From positions 301,757 to 365,756 of the forward strand of contig JXTB01000255.1 in the NCBI GenBank assembly GCA_002914805.1: a stretch of 64,000 nt of DNA, given 5' to 3'. The notes beneath the pieces were generated by a model. It had not been told where the DNA came from, did not search any database, and saw nothing but the letters and a program-made list of their open reading frames with translations. The translations under genes and the position numbers were made by a program. Within the stretch, counting starts at the first letter, position 1. The number at the start of each line of letters is the position of its first letter. The DNA is from Parasponia andersonii. Lineage: Eukaryota; Streptophyta; Magnoliopsida; Rosales; Cannabaceae. Of this stretch, positions 24,082 through 64,000 are shown piece after piece.

Positions 24082-25840
24082 ATAGATCCGTCCAAAAAAC
24101 CTGTGCGACAAAAGAGAAGGGCCATGAATCCATAACGTTACGTCGCACTAAAGGAAGAGGTGGAGAAATTACTCGAGATTGGGTTTATAAGAGAATCCTT
24201 TTACCCTGACTGGCTTGCAAATCCGGTCTTGGTGAAAAAACCTAATGGGAAGTGGAGAACCTGCATTGACTTCACCGATCTCAACAAGGCATGTCCCAAA
24301 GATAGCTTCCCTCTTCCGAGAATTGATCAGCTTGTAGATGCGACGTCGGGGCATGAACTTTTAAGCTTCATGGATGCGTATTCAGGATACAACCAAATCC
24401 CCATGTTCGAGCTGGATGAAGAACACACCTTGTTCATCACTGATCGAGGGTTGTATTGCTACAAAAAGATGCCCTTCGGACTTATCAATGCAGGAGCGAC
24501 CTACCAACGTCTTGTCAATATGATGTTTGCAAAACAAATTGGCAAGACAATGGAGGTATACGTCGACGATATGCTGGTCAAGTCAGAGAAGGCTGAAGAT
24601 CACATCAAACACCTTGAGGAGATGTTCAAAATCCTCCGGAGATACCAGATGAAGCTGAATCCCCAGAAGTGTGCATTTGGAGTAGGATCTGGAAAGTTTC
24701 TTGGATTTATGGTCAACCAGCGAGGGATCGAAGCGAATCTTCAGAAAATACAAGCGTTGATTGATATGCAGTCTCCTCGTAAACCCAAAGATGTTCAAAG
24801 TCTAGCAGGAAGAGTAGCTGCTCTCAGTCGGTTTGTATCCAGATCAACCGACAAATGCCAACCTTTCTTTGAGGTGTTGAACGGATCGAAAAAGTTTGAG
24901 TGGACGGAGAGGTGCGAGCAGGCATTCCAAGAGTTGAAAAAACACTTGGGTTCCCCTCCACTCTTATCGAAACCAAATCCGGGAGAAGAACTATACCTAT
25001 ATCTCGCTGTTTCTAAGTATGCGACGAGTCCCGCATTGATTCGCGAGGAATCAAAAATACAGCGACATCTGTATTATGTGAGTAAGAGATTGCTCGACAC
25101 CGAAACCAGGTACCCGGAGATGGAAAAATTAGCGCTGACACTCGTCATCGCGTCAAGAAAGCTTCGACCTTACTTCCATGCTCATTCCATTCGAGTTTTC
25201 ACGAACTTCCCATTAAGACAGGTCTTACAGAAGCCTGAGACATCAGGGCGACTGCTTAAGTGGGCTATTGAATTGAGTCAATTTGACATCAATTTTCAAC
25301 CTCGCACTGCAATAAAGGGGCAAGCCCTCGCAGATTTCATTGCAGAATTTACATACGACGTCNNNNNNNNNNNNNNNNNNNNNNNNNNNNNNNNNNNNNN
25401 NNNNNNNNNNNNNNNNNNNNNNNNNNNNNNNNNNNNNNNNNNNNNNNNNNNNNNNNNNNNNNNNNNNNNNNNNNNNNNNNNNNNNNNNNNNNNNNNNNNN
25501 NNNNNNNNNNNNNNNNNNNNNNNNNNNNNNNNNNNNNNNNNNNNNNNNNNNNNNNNNNNNNNNNNNNNNNNNNNNNNNNNNNNNNNNNNNNNNNNNNNNN
25601 NNNNNNNNNNNNNNNNNNNNNNNNNNNNNNNNNNNNNNNNNNNNNNNNNNNNNNNNNNNNNNNNNNNNNNNNNNNNNNNNNNNNNNNNNNNNNNNNNNNN
25701 NNGGAGTTTCAGCTCGCCGTTATTATTATGCGTCAATGATCAGAAAGCACATTACATTATGAGGGAAATCCACGAAGGAATATGTGGGAATCATTCTAGG
25801 GGGCGGGCGCTCGCCAATAAGATTCTTCGACAGGATCATA
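24082..25840 (+). mobile_element. Ty3/Gypsy pol fragment (Tat/Athila-like), with assembly gap
   Basis: A fossil pol fragment. Reverse transcriptase blocks (LLSFMDAYSGYNQIPMF, KKMPFGLINAGATYQR, VYVDDMLVKS) run from about 24,160 to 24,850. A connection and RNase H-type region (ALADFIAEF) extends to the gap at 25,363. After the gap, REIHEGICGNHSRGRALANK at about 25,757-25,820 is the integrase zinc-binding region. It has no LTR pair, gag or rest of integrase here. The part before the gap looks well kept, so this copy seems younger than the element at 395-14,992. Confidence 0.88.
25363..25702. other. Assembly gap (340 N)
   Basis: A run of 340 undetermined bases lies inside the pol fragment. Single ambiguous bases also occur at 40,458 and 46,053. 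Confidence 0.99.
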
Positions 25841-26545
25841 TAAAAAATACAAAAATTCACCAAAAATACAAATCTTAATATAGAACGATGAGAGAACAAG
25901 AAATAAATTTAATTATTTACTTGGGTTATCTAAGGAACTGTGAACGTATGTTTCTAACTACAGAAGTAAGCTAGGAAATTATATTTATTTTGTCAGGGAC
26001 GAGACCCAAATCATCATGGGAATGATTCTTCGAGTTCAAGTATTATCTTATTTGTTCATTATTGGAATTCAAGGTTTTGAAACTCAGCTTCGATGGCTAT
26101 TTATGGCCAGAGAAGAATTGTTCGTAGTGAATAGTGATGGTGGAAAAGAACTCATAAATTATTAGACGTCGAAGATCAATTGCTTCGTACGCTACTGGTA
26201 TACCGTATATATCAATCCAACTACAACTACAGATCTTTCTCCTACCAAAAAGAGATTATTAACTAAACAAGCCAATAACAGACGGAAATTATGCACGCAA
26301 AATTTCTCCAACCACCCCATGCCAGTTTGGCTTAGTAGTTATACAAACACCATACATATATGAAACGATCACTATTGTTTGGAACTTGTAAATGATCCCA
26401 AAGATCTATATTAGCTAAAAATGACTGAAAAATAAAATTGCGTTGAACCCGGTCTATACAAAGTTTGGGAGTTCAACACTTGCTATTTAGAAAAACAAAA
26501 AATACAAAAAGAAAAGCCAGAGTTAGAAGGCCTCAATTGTTGATA
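25841..26545. other. Intergenic spacer
   Basis: I see no gene, RNA or clear repeat here. It separates the pol fragment from the 3' end of the BEACH gene. A minus-strand AATAAATAG near 26,570 is a plausible polyadenylation signal for that gene. Confidence 0.5.
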
Positions 26546-27461
26546 CAACAATATTCCTAGTCTGTACTATTTATTAGAAAGACACAATGTACATATATGT
26601 ACTATAGTCCCTCAAAATGAAAGAAGTTAAAATTATAAAAGCAAGCTTCCGTCTCTGTTATTGAAAATATTCACCTCACAAATTAAAGCTCTGTATGTAT
26701 TGCAATAGGAAGCAGAAGTTAAAATACGCTTCCGAACAGTTCGAGCAATTGCCAATGGAACTGCATTTACATTTCACCACTTCCACCTGTGCATGTATAT
26801 TTTCACTAATTTCACGAAAAACGCCATTAGGACCAACTTAATGGGTCTTAATAAACCCGCAATTGTCGAAGATGGCCAGTTCGAGTCTTTTCTACTTGCT
26901 CCCTGCAAGAAAGGATTGAAAATAGTTATATTCTTTGTAGAAACTTGATTCATACATAATGAAAAGGGGAAGCAATATTCAGCCAAATTTTTTTGAAAAA
27001 AAAAAAAATAGGGGAAGCAAAATAACGATGACTTTCTATTTTTTTTCAAGGCTGTATCAAAGGCATGTCTTGAGTAAATCCACATATGACAGAACAGAAT
27101 CAACTGACTTTCAGTTAATCGATCACTCACTTCCACAGTTTCTCCGCAAAATTCAAGCGTGCCAAATAGTGGGAGAAGCACATGGTATAAAATAAATTGC
27201 CAATAAAAACACAAGTTACATGACACATCAACTTCCACTATCACATCTACTCATGGTTCATGCTACCAGTTGATATACACTTCTCATAGTGATCAATATC
27301 TCATCCAACAGGCATTCACCAAACCAGTGCTAGCTGGTAAACACTGAATCTCATCAGAAACGAAAAGAAAAGATAAAAAAACAAAATTGCTGCAGCATAC
27401 CTTTTAGCATCAAGATCAGTGTTAGTCTTTAAATCTGAAGCTTCCACCCTGAATTGTTAAT
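26546..27461 (-). other. 3'UTR of the BEACH gene with possible intron
   Basis: The sequence after the TAG at 27,462 is non-coding. A donor-like site (CTAAAAG then GTATGC) at 27,400 and an acceptor-like site (CTTGCAG then GGAGC) at 26,903 would define a 3'UTR intron at 26,903-27,400, starting 61 nt after the stop. A polyadenylation signal is plausible near 26,570. The call rests on splice-site shape and needs transcript data. Confidence 0.45.
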
Positions 27462-56649
<29,188 letters not shown>

Positions 56650-56783
56650 ACTTCCCCGCCGCAAAGATCGTTTAAGATCAGGACTTCGGGATCAAATAAG
56701 TAAGATGATAATTCTCATTCTATACTAACCTCTCGTTGTTATATATCCTATAAAGAAAAGACCATCTGTCAGAACCACCATCT

Positions 56784-56982
56784 CAATTTTGGGATTTTAC
56801 TACTAATGGGGAAGAATTAGATTCCAGGTGGCACTTTTGGTTGGGTAATTGATGTAAAAGAGTCCAATAGTTCCTTATTTTCGGACTTTGTTAGGAATTG
56901 GGGTCCTATTCTGTAATTTTGTTTTGATAACAACAGTCCATGTTTTTTTATCAAAAAAAATGAAAATAAAAATAAAAAATAA
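56784..56982 (+). mobile_element. LINE 3' end fragment in the first BCHC2 intron
   Basis: About 200 bp ending TTTTTTATC and A-rich DNA. Related flanks AGAACCACCATCT (56,771-56,783) and AGAACCAACATCC (56,983-56,995) look like a target-site duplication. It lies in the intron between the 5'UTR exon and the first coding exon. Assignment to the same LINE family rests on the end structure only. Confidence 0.55.
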
Positions 56983-57502
56983 AGAACCAACATCCAAGTT
57001 TACTCTCTAAATAAAGAACAAAGAATTACAAAGTGTCAAACGATTTGTCGCCATTATTGCGTTAAGACGAAGAATCGAAAAACAAAGCCAGTTTAGTTAC
57101 TTACTGCACAAAAAAATCAATTGGTTTGACCTAGACTTTCTATTTTCCTAGAAAATATACAGCCACTAGTTCTAAACCTCGTGTTTCTTCTTCATAACAT
57201 TTCCCTCAAATTGTTTGCAAACAAACAAAACCAATACAGAACTATCAAATATCCTGAAATTTGCCACCCAAAATGAAAAAGAACAACTGAACTCGACACT
57301 GAATAAGCTGCGAATAGATTAAACGACGGCCAAAAAACAATTTTCAAGAAACATAAGCGGAACGGAACTGAATACTATAACATCATATTAATATATGTGT
57401 ATATATGTATGATCGGCAATAATTGGCATTGGAGCTCAATGCTTCCAATAACGTTAAATAAATAATTAATTAATTGAATTCGAGGATCGAAGTGGTGCTT
57501 AC

Positions 57503-57650
57503 CGAATCAGATCGCAGGGCTCGAATGCGAAGAATAGAATCTAGGGTTTTTTCGTTTTATTGGAGATCTGAGCTTGAAATTCTTCGGAGCTTTTCTTCAA
57601 TGGCGTCAGTGTAGAATCAAAGGAAGAGAACGTGTGGGAGAGATGAGACT
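57503..57650 (-). promoter_or_regulatory. BCHC2 5'UTR exon
   Basis: The minus-strand sequence upstream of a clean donor (GATTCG then GTAAGCAC) at 57,502 contains the AAACCCTAG motif common in plant 5'UTRs, and no ATG. The first coding exon then starts at 56,683. The transcription start is not fixed; a GAGAGA-rich tract lies at about 57,652-57,663. Confidence 0.65.
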
Positions 57651-57663
57651 TTAGAGAGAGAGA

Positions 57664-59756
57664 ATAAAAATATATTGATTTGCGAAGTAACCCCTTAAGT
57701 CATTATATTTGAAAAATTGACCACTGCTTCTTTAGGTCGTAATCGTTAATCTAATCCATCCAGCCTAAGACAAAAGGGGTTTTTTTTTTTTTTTTTTTCT
57801 TCTGATTCAAACAAAACGGTTTCTTACTTAACAGTGGATTTGTACTACTAATAAACCCCTTTTTTCTTTTTCTTTTTTTGAAAGAGAAATACTAATTAAC
57901 CTTGTTCGTTTAATAAGTTGAAATTTTCGTTGCATTACCCGTGTGTCTAGATATATATTTTTTCTTTTTTTTTTCGCTAAACAATAAAAAAATGAATTAT
58001 TATTTATCAATTTTTTTAAGCTAAAACCGAAAATGTTGGGGGGACTCTGTGCAAAAAAAACTTTTCAGAGGAGTGCTTTAAGAGAAAGTCATAGTCTTCT
58101 TAGCCAAATGGCCGAACTTTGGGTTATTATTTGAAAAATGACTAACACTATCGTGAGTAGCTAATTTCATCAAAAATGTTGAAATAAATTAGTTTTATAA
58201 ATAATAAATATATCAATGTCGTACCATCAAAATTGATATACAAATAAAAAAACTAATATAATATACATAGAATTGATCTACTAAAAACGGCAAAATAAAT
58301 AAATAAATATTCGTTTATTAAATGTGTAAAAAATGACTATTTTTTAAATTAATATAAAACAAGAATATTTCTTATAAATACTCAAAGTGGCGCTAATAAG
58401 GGATAATAATAAAATTATGTCGTGAGTTTTGATTAAATGCTCAATATATTCTCTCAATTTTCATAAATAGTATAAATAAATTTTTGGATTAGCAAATTCT
58501 TACGAATTTTTTTTTTTTATTTCATTGGGTCAAAATTGGCATACAAAAAGACAAGATTACACTCCCACTTGTAACCAAACACAAATAATTAAAAAAAAAA
58601 AAAAACAACAACAACGACGACAAAAAATAATAGCGGATGGACAGCAAGAATGAGTGAGAATAAGAAAATCTTGTGAACTAAAAGTCTTACATAATTTTTT
58701 TTCAAATAAAAAAAAACAACAAAAAATAATAGTGGATGGACAACAAGAATAAGTGAGAATAAGAAAATATTGTGAACTAAAAGTCTTATATAATTTTTTT
58801 TTCAAATAATTCTTTTAATATTTTAGCTAATGAATTGTGTTTAGGTAAGATATCTTCGTCATTTTAAACAATTCTCTTAATTTTGACCAAATTAGACATA
58901 TGGTGAAATTCTTAGTAATTTAATATAAGGGATACTTTTGTTATCATCTCTAATATCATAAGTTATAACTCAACTAAACTAAATTATAACTTAAAATGTA
59001 TGCTTTGTAAATAGTTTTTAAAAGAGAGAAATCTAATAAAACATATTCTTAAAGAATCTAATATCCCGAATTCCTTGTTATAATTACAGAATTCATTATT
59101 GATTATTAATTTAAACATTTAATTTTGGTCATCGTATAAAATTTTGGAGCATCCTCTTCTGAATCATATATTTCATTACAAATTTATAGATTATTTATTA
59201 TTATAAAATTAGTTACTGACTTAAGTATCAAAATATCTTTAGTTGGCAGCTATCACTGTCACGTTATATTGAAAATTCGGTGTAATATACCATATTGAAA
59301 ATTTATAAAGAATACAAGTGTAAAAATGGGCATATTTGGCATCTTGACCGGTTTTTCTTCAGTTTTTAAAAATCTCAAATCATAGTTGCCCAATTATATG
59401 GCGTATTGGTCAGTTTTGGGCAGTCCTGCGTATTTCTATGCAAATATAACATTTAGAAACCCTTCAAATATTATTAAAAAAATAGAAACCATTTAATAAT
59501 TTAAAAAAAAAAGTTCATAATCCACGGTTCCAGGACCAATAATACTTCATAATCCATCAACCAAGTCTCTCACATGAAAATGACCGTGGTAAGAATAATG
59601 AAGTTCATAAGCAAAATAAAGTTCGCAATTTAAATTTCACAATACATATCATTAAATAAAACAAAACTCAGAGCAAAAAAATTTGCGAAAATAAAACTTC
59701 ATAAATAATTTTTTGAAAATAATAATAATATTGTGTAATGTGTGGTATAAAAATGT
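57664..59756. other. AT-rich intergenic DNA upstream of BCHC2
   Basis: No gene is supported. It contains poly-T and poly-A tracts (for example 57,779-57,798) and the tandem duplication at 58,600-58,808. Open frames here are short and composed of low-complexity codons. Confidence 0.6.
58600..58808. repeat. Tandem duplication, about 105-bp unit, two copies
   Basis: Two adjacent copies share AATAATAGCGGATGGACAGC (58,627 on), AGTGAGAATAAGAAAAT, TTGTGAACTAAAAGTCTTA and AATTTTTTTTCAAATAA. They differ at a few positions. They are non-coding in any convincing frame. Confidence 0.85.
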
Positions 59757-60587
59757 AAAGAAATTATCACTAAAATACCATTTATTTTTAAAAAATTGAA
59801 AGAAATATTAGTGTTTCTGGAAATTCAAAATAACTATATTATATTTAAGGGAAATTATCACTAAAATATCTTATATTTTAAAAAAGTGTGAAAAGACCAT
59901 TGTATTATTAAAAATTTAAAATAAATATCTTTTATTTGAATTATTATATCATTTACTATATTTCACTAGTCAAATACTTAAAAAAAAAAAACTAGTAAAA
60001 AAAGATACATATTGTCTAAAACTTTAATTAAAAAAACACATCCCCTCGTAGTTACAGCACAAATCCCGAAAAGAAAAAAAATTATAATATTTTTAGAAAT
60101 TTTGAAAGTGATAGAAGGGGAAAAAAAATTCTCATTTCCATAGCTACAGCACAAATCCATAAGAGAAAAAAAAAATCTAAAACTTTTGAAAGACAAAAAT
60201 TTCTTTTATCTCAAAGATAGCAACTGTGGAAGAAATTGTTCTTTTCTTAATTTAAAAAAGAGGTTTTAGATCATATGTATCATCTCTCTTTTTATTTTTA
60301 ACTGTGATGTATGCTTTAAAATAATATAATAAGGGTAAAATGTTAATTTTACTATTTTTTTTAAGTCATTGACCAATTAGAGATAACAAATGATAAAATA
60401 AATTAAATAGAAATATTTATTTTAGAATTTTAATAAGACAAGGGTTTTTTCACACTTTTTAAAAATATATGATATTTTAGTGATAATTTCTCTTAAATAA
60501 AATGAACTTATTTTGAATTTCTAAACATATGAAATTTTTTTTTCCACATTTGTTTAAAACAAAAGGTATTTTAATGATAATTTCCAA
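59757..60587. mobile_element. Foldback or MITE-like element with long inverted arms
   Basis: The left arm (about 59,757-59,960) and right arm (about 60,395-60,587) are inverted copies. GGAAATTATCACTAAAATAT on the left pairs with ATATTTTAGTGATAATTTCT on the right, and this block recurs twice within each arm. The loop holds a short direct repeat (TACAGCACAAATCC at about 60,053 and 60,145). There is no coding sequence. Superfamily and target-site duplication are not determined. Confidence 0.65.
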
Positions 60588-63500
60588 AAAATATGTATAT
60601 GAATCTATCTAAAGTTTCAAACCATACCACCTATAGAGGTTTTCCGTTTGGACAATTTACATATATAGTATCCAGCTAATTTGAGAGATTAGTTTTTTTT
60701 TTTTTTTTCATCCTCAATAGTGTCTAACTTCATTCTCTCTTTTTCTGCTTGGCACTTGACCATGGAAGAGCAAGAAGTGGCTGATGGGAACTCCATTAGT
60801 TAGTAGTCATTCAAGTGGCCAACCCACGAAGCCCTAGCACATGGAAAACTACTAACTTCACAACAAAAAATGTGTAGAATGATATCTAGAAGACGTGTAA
60901 TGAAGTTACTACTATACCATTTGACATGTGTTTCGTCTAATTCATCTATTCATTACGAGTCAACAAGAAAAAACCAATGTAATACATACATAAAGACAGA
61001 CAAAAGGAGTGTTCCTATATCAATGCATGCATTTTATCTTAGCAGTGCCTCATCCTCCAAATTGCCCCCTAATTCCATTTCAGATCACATGTTTTAAGAG
61101 CTATAAATTGTCTTCCAAGTCAAGTCAACACATTAATGATCTCCTTTATCTTATTTATTTTTCAATGTGGAGCAAGAAAGTAAGGAGTTGGTTCCTCTCC
61201 TCTCCAACCCGTGGTTTTTGAATCAAGAGCTGGGTATTTGGGCTTCCAGATGTTTGTAAGCTAGACACCACCACCTAAATACCAATAACGCACATAAGCA
61301 CAAAATGGGTGACAATATGGGCTGGTTTTGTCCACATGAATGGGCTTCATAGTCCACTTGTCCACATTCCTAAATATGGGCATTTTTTCATACATAGCAA
61401 TTCTTTTAAAAATAAAAAATGTAGCAGTTTTCTTTAGAATAAATGGAAAATTAGAGTGGATGTTTTTTTTTCACACTTCTTTTTATTAAATATTTAATTT
61501 TTTCTATTTATCACTAAATATCCTAGTATACATATTTTTACACTTGGTATATTTACTTATAAATCATGCTTTAATTTACTGATTATATCAATTTTTATAC
61601 TAAGCACATCAGATTTTACACTTGGTGTTTATATTGATATACCAATTATTTTGATACAGCACTTGAAAAATCTATATTTGCTAAACATGGACATGAAATT
61701 CAATCATTTAGCTATAAGATCCTAGAAAACGTTGCCAAAAACTGATATGTATGAAACACCATTGTTCAAAATTGCCATTCAACCTATATACCACTAAATT
61801 AATGTGAAGAGTTTAGATGCTTACATCTTTTTTTTTCCCTTATCAGGGAATTGTGGAGATACTTTTTTAGTTGTTTCTAGTTTTTCTAAAGGATTTTGCA
61901 AAAATGAGAGTGTCTGGTTTGGGCCGTTTATTGAGGTAGGACTCCTATAGAGTATGCCATCCATATCTATTCAGGTTGTACATGTATAGAGTCTACCATA
62001 ATGGATGACTTTGATATGTTTTACTCATGCATTCATCCTATGTGGAGGTAGATTTAGCGGTTGGATGGAAATTTGTTAGTCTTCCTTTTTGGTGACTAAA
62101 GAATAAAAAAATAACTTGATAAGAATGGAGCAATGCAAAGCAAACATGTATAAGGAAAAAAAAAATAAGGATAATTTTTTTGGGGGGTGGGGGAGAGAGA
62201 ATGATGTATAGCAATATTGACATTTTACAGATTATGCTAAAAATAATGCCCTTATAGAAAAAAATGTTAAGGTATTTATTTATTCCTACTAAAGCAAATA
62301 TTGAAAAAAAAAAAAAAGGAGAGAGAGAGAAGGTATACACACAAAAATGGAAGAGAATTTGCTAATTGAACGCTAAAAATACTAAAAGCACACCAAATAA
62401 TCTAAAAACGCCATATTAAAATACGTTATTATTTTTCTTTGATAATTGTGATAATAATGGGCAAAATTGAAAGAAAAATTGAGTGAAAACCTACTTATCC
62501 TATGTTTAGCATAATACGTTGTACTTGTATATAGAAATGTTGATGTCTTTGGTTCATGTGCCTATCTTCGACCTTCTTGTTTGGCCACTATGCCTTATAT
62601 TCTTTTCCTTTTCAGTTTTTTAACAAGGTTTTGTGTGAATATGGCGAGAGAAAATTACTAAAAAACGTATCTCTTTCCTGTACCTACAGCGTATAGGTAT
62701 GGTCGTAAAAATAAGCCACGTTAAACTGGTAGTGGTTGGCCCGCAGCTTGCCTACATGGAATGGAGCTTGTGCCAGCATAATCCTAGCCTGGCGCAAGTC
62801 CTTGGGTGGGCTGGGCCTTAGCGCCCACGGGCAGACTAACTTTGTATTTTATATTTTATTTCTTCTACAGTCATATGACTATTGGGCATGTATATACACA
62901 ATATCTATACATAGACTTACAAAAAAAAATATTCTCCATTCCCTTACTCTGGATTATAAGGTTTCTAACACTTTTATCTATAAAACCCCAAAATATTCTA
63001 AACTGCGGGAGTTCAGGTTTTTTTTTTTCATGTAGTTTTTATTAAAAATATATCATTTTCAAAATTATTACTAGCTACTAATTTTTACAAATTGGTTATT
63101 GGTTACTTGTTATCTTTTATATACTAATTATAAATACTTTTAGTCACTAATTAATAGTTTTTTAAAATTGATTATCGGTTACTTAGTTACTGTTTCAAAA
63201 ATAATATTTTTCTAAATATTTAAAAAATAACATTTTTCTAATAAAAATTGTACCATATCTAAAAAAAAAATATAACCTACCTACCATATTTTTCAAATTT
63301 TTTTCGGAAAATTAGCTGGAGTACGATTTCCGAGTAAAAGATTTGTTTAATACGGTATTGGTTTTGCTTTTATACGGTATGTAAAAGATTTATATGGCTT
63401 TTTCCTTTTTTTTTTAAAAAAAGTTTTATAAGGTTTTCTTTTTCTTTTCGCTTTCCCCGTAGTGTGCTCTTGTAAGCTTTAATGTTTTTTTTTTAATTTC

Positions 63501-64000
63501 GTTTCCTTGTGCACGTGAATTACACTTGAAGATTAAAAATAAATAAATAAATAAAGAAAAATGAGTCAGCACCTGACATTCCCTAATTATTATTATCTTT
63601 TTATTTGATTCTTTTATCATTTACATTTACATTTTCTTTTTCTTTTTCTTTTTTATTTTTAACCTTTTATTTTTCTTTTATTATTTGAAAGGTTCACACT
63701 ATTTATTTCTGTTTTAACTAACAATTTTCTATTTATTTTTACTAAAGTGTTAACTTTTTTTTACACGTAAAAAATAGGTAAAAAAGGGTAACACTTAAGC
63801 ACTAGTGAAAAAAAAAATTGAAAAAAAAAAACTTGTAGCATTGGTGTTCAAAGAAATTTAAAAAATAATAATAAAAGTTTTTGCTTGAAATAATAAATTT
63901 TTAAAAAAAATACCATAAGTATGTTACCAATTTACCAATGGTATATGTGGAATTAGTTTGAGTATTAGACTTTCTAATAAAATGAATGCCGCAAATAGAT
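60588..64000. other. AT-rich intergenic DNA
   Basis: I can support no gene here. It is made of AT-rich, low-complexity DNA with short A and T tracts. One GC-richer patch at about 62,735-62,840 stands out but matches nothing I recognise. Regulatory DNA for BCHC2 or for a neighbour beyond the window could lie here, but no motif proves it. Confidence 0.5.

Noticed and set aside
26774-27244. 156-residue minus-strand open frame
   Set aside because: It lies in the BCHC2 3'UTR and probable intron and has no domain; it is a chance open frame.
58557-58805. 82-residue minus-strand open frame with internal repeats
   Set aside because: The repeat in the peptide simply mirrors the 105-bp DNA duplication; the composition is low-complexity.

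Overview
The window is nuclear DNA from a flowering plant, most likely a eudicot. The evidence is AT-rich intergenic DNA, genes with many short exons and AT-rich introns, a plant-type BEACH protein, a plant FAM91 homologue, and plant lineages of Ty3/Gypsy, hAT and L1-type LINE elements. I cannot name the species. There are two real host genes, both on the minus strand, plus one partial host gene lying inside an intron of the second.

Layout. 1-394: flank that looks like decayed LTR-type DNA. 395 to about 14,992: a large, old, broken Ty3/Gypsy element of the Tat/Ogre kind. It carries a 5'-truncated LINE inside its gag region (2,409-3,227) and a complete but decayed hAT transposon inside its reverse transcriptase-RNase H region (6,236-10,183), each with a target-site duplication. 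It also holds a tandem-repeat array after integrase (12,763-13,346). Its 3' LTR survives only as about 78 bp. 15,227-19,817: the first eight coding exons of a FAM91 gene. The rest of the gene is not in the window, and the retroelement sits where the next exon should be. 20,300-26,550: a repeat-rich spacer with a SINE-like tail, a roughly 1-kb DNA-transposon-like element containing a 49-bp minisatellite, an LTR, and a Tat/Athila-type pol fragment broken by a 340-bp run of Ns.

26,550-57,650: one very large BEACH-domain gene of plant class C (BCHC2-like), with a 5'UTR exon and about 40 coding exons that I could place by splice sites and reading frame. Its product has armadillo-like N-terminal repeats, a concanavalin-A-like fold, a DUF4704-type region, PH-BEACH and BEACH domains, and C-terminal WD40 repeats. 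It is expected to be a scaffold in membrane traffic. FAM91 in animals is also a trafficking protein, of the trans-Golgi WDR11 complex, but nothing here shows that the two neighbours are functionally linked.

The most unusual observation is in the BEACH gene intron at 38,747-41,119. It contains, on the same strand, eight consecutive exons of an ERD6-like sugar transporter, with introns, splice sites and reading frame intact but both ends of the gene missing. Several introns carry 5'-truncated copies of LINEs sharing the same 3' end. 57,660-64,000 is AT-rich intergenic DNA with a tandem duplication and a foldback (long inverted repeat) element and no gene I can support. No rRNA, tRNA, CRISPR or bacterial features were seen.
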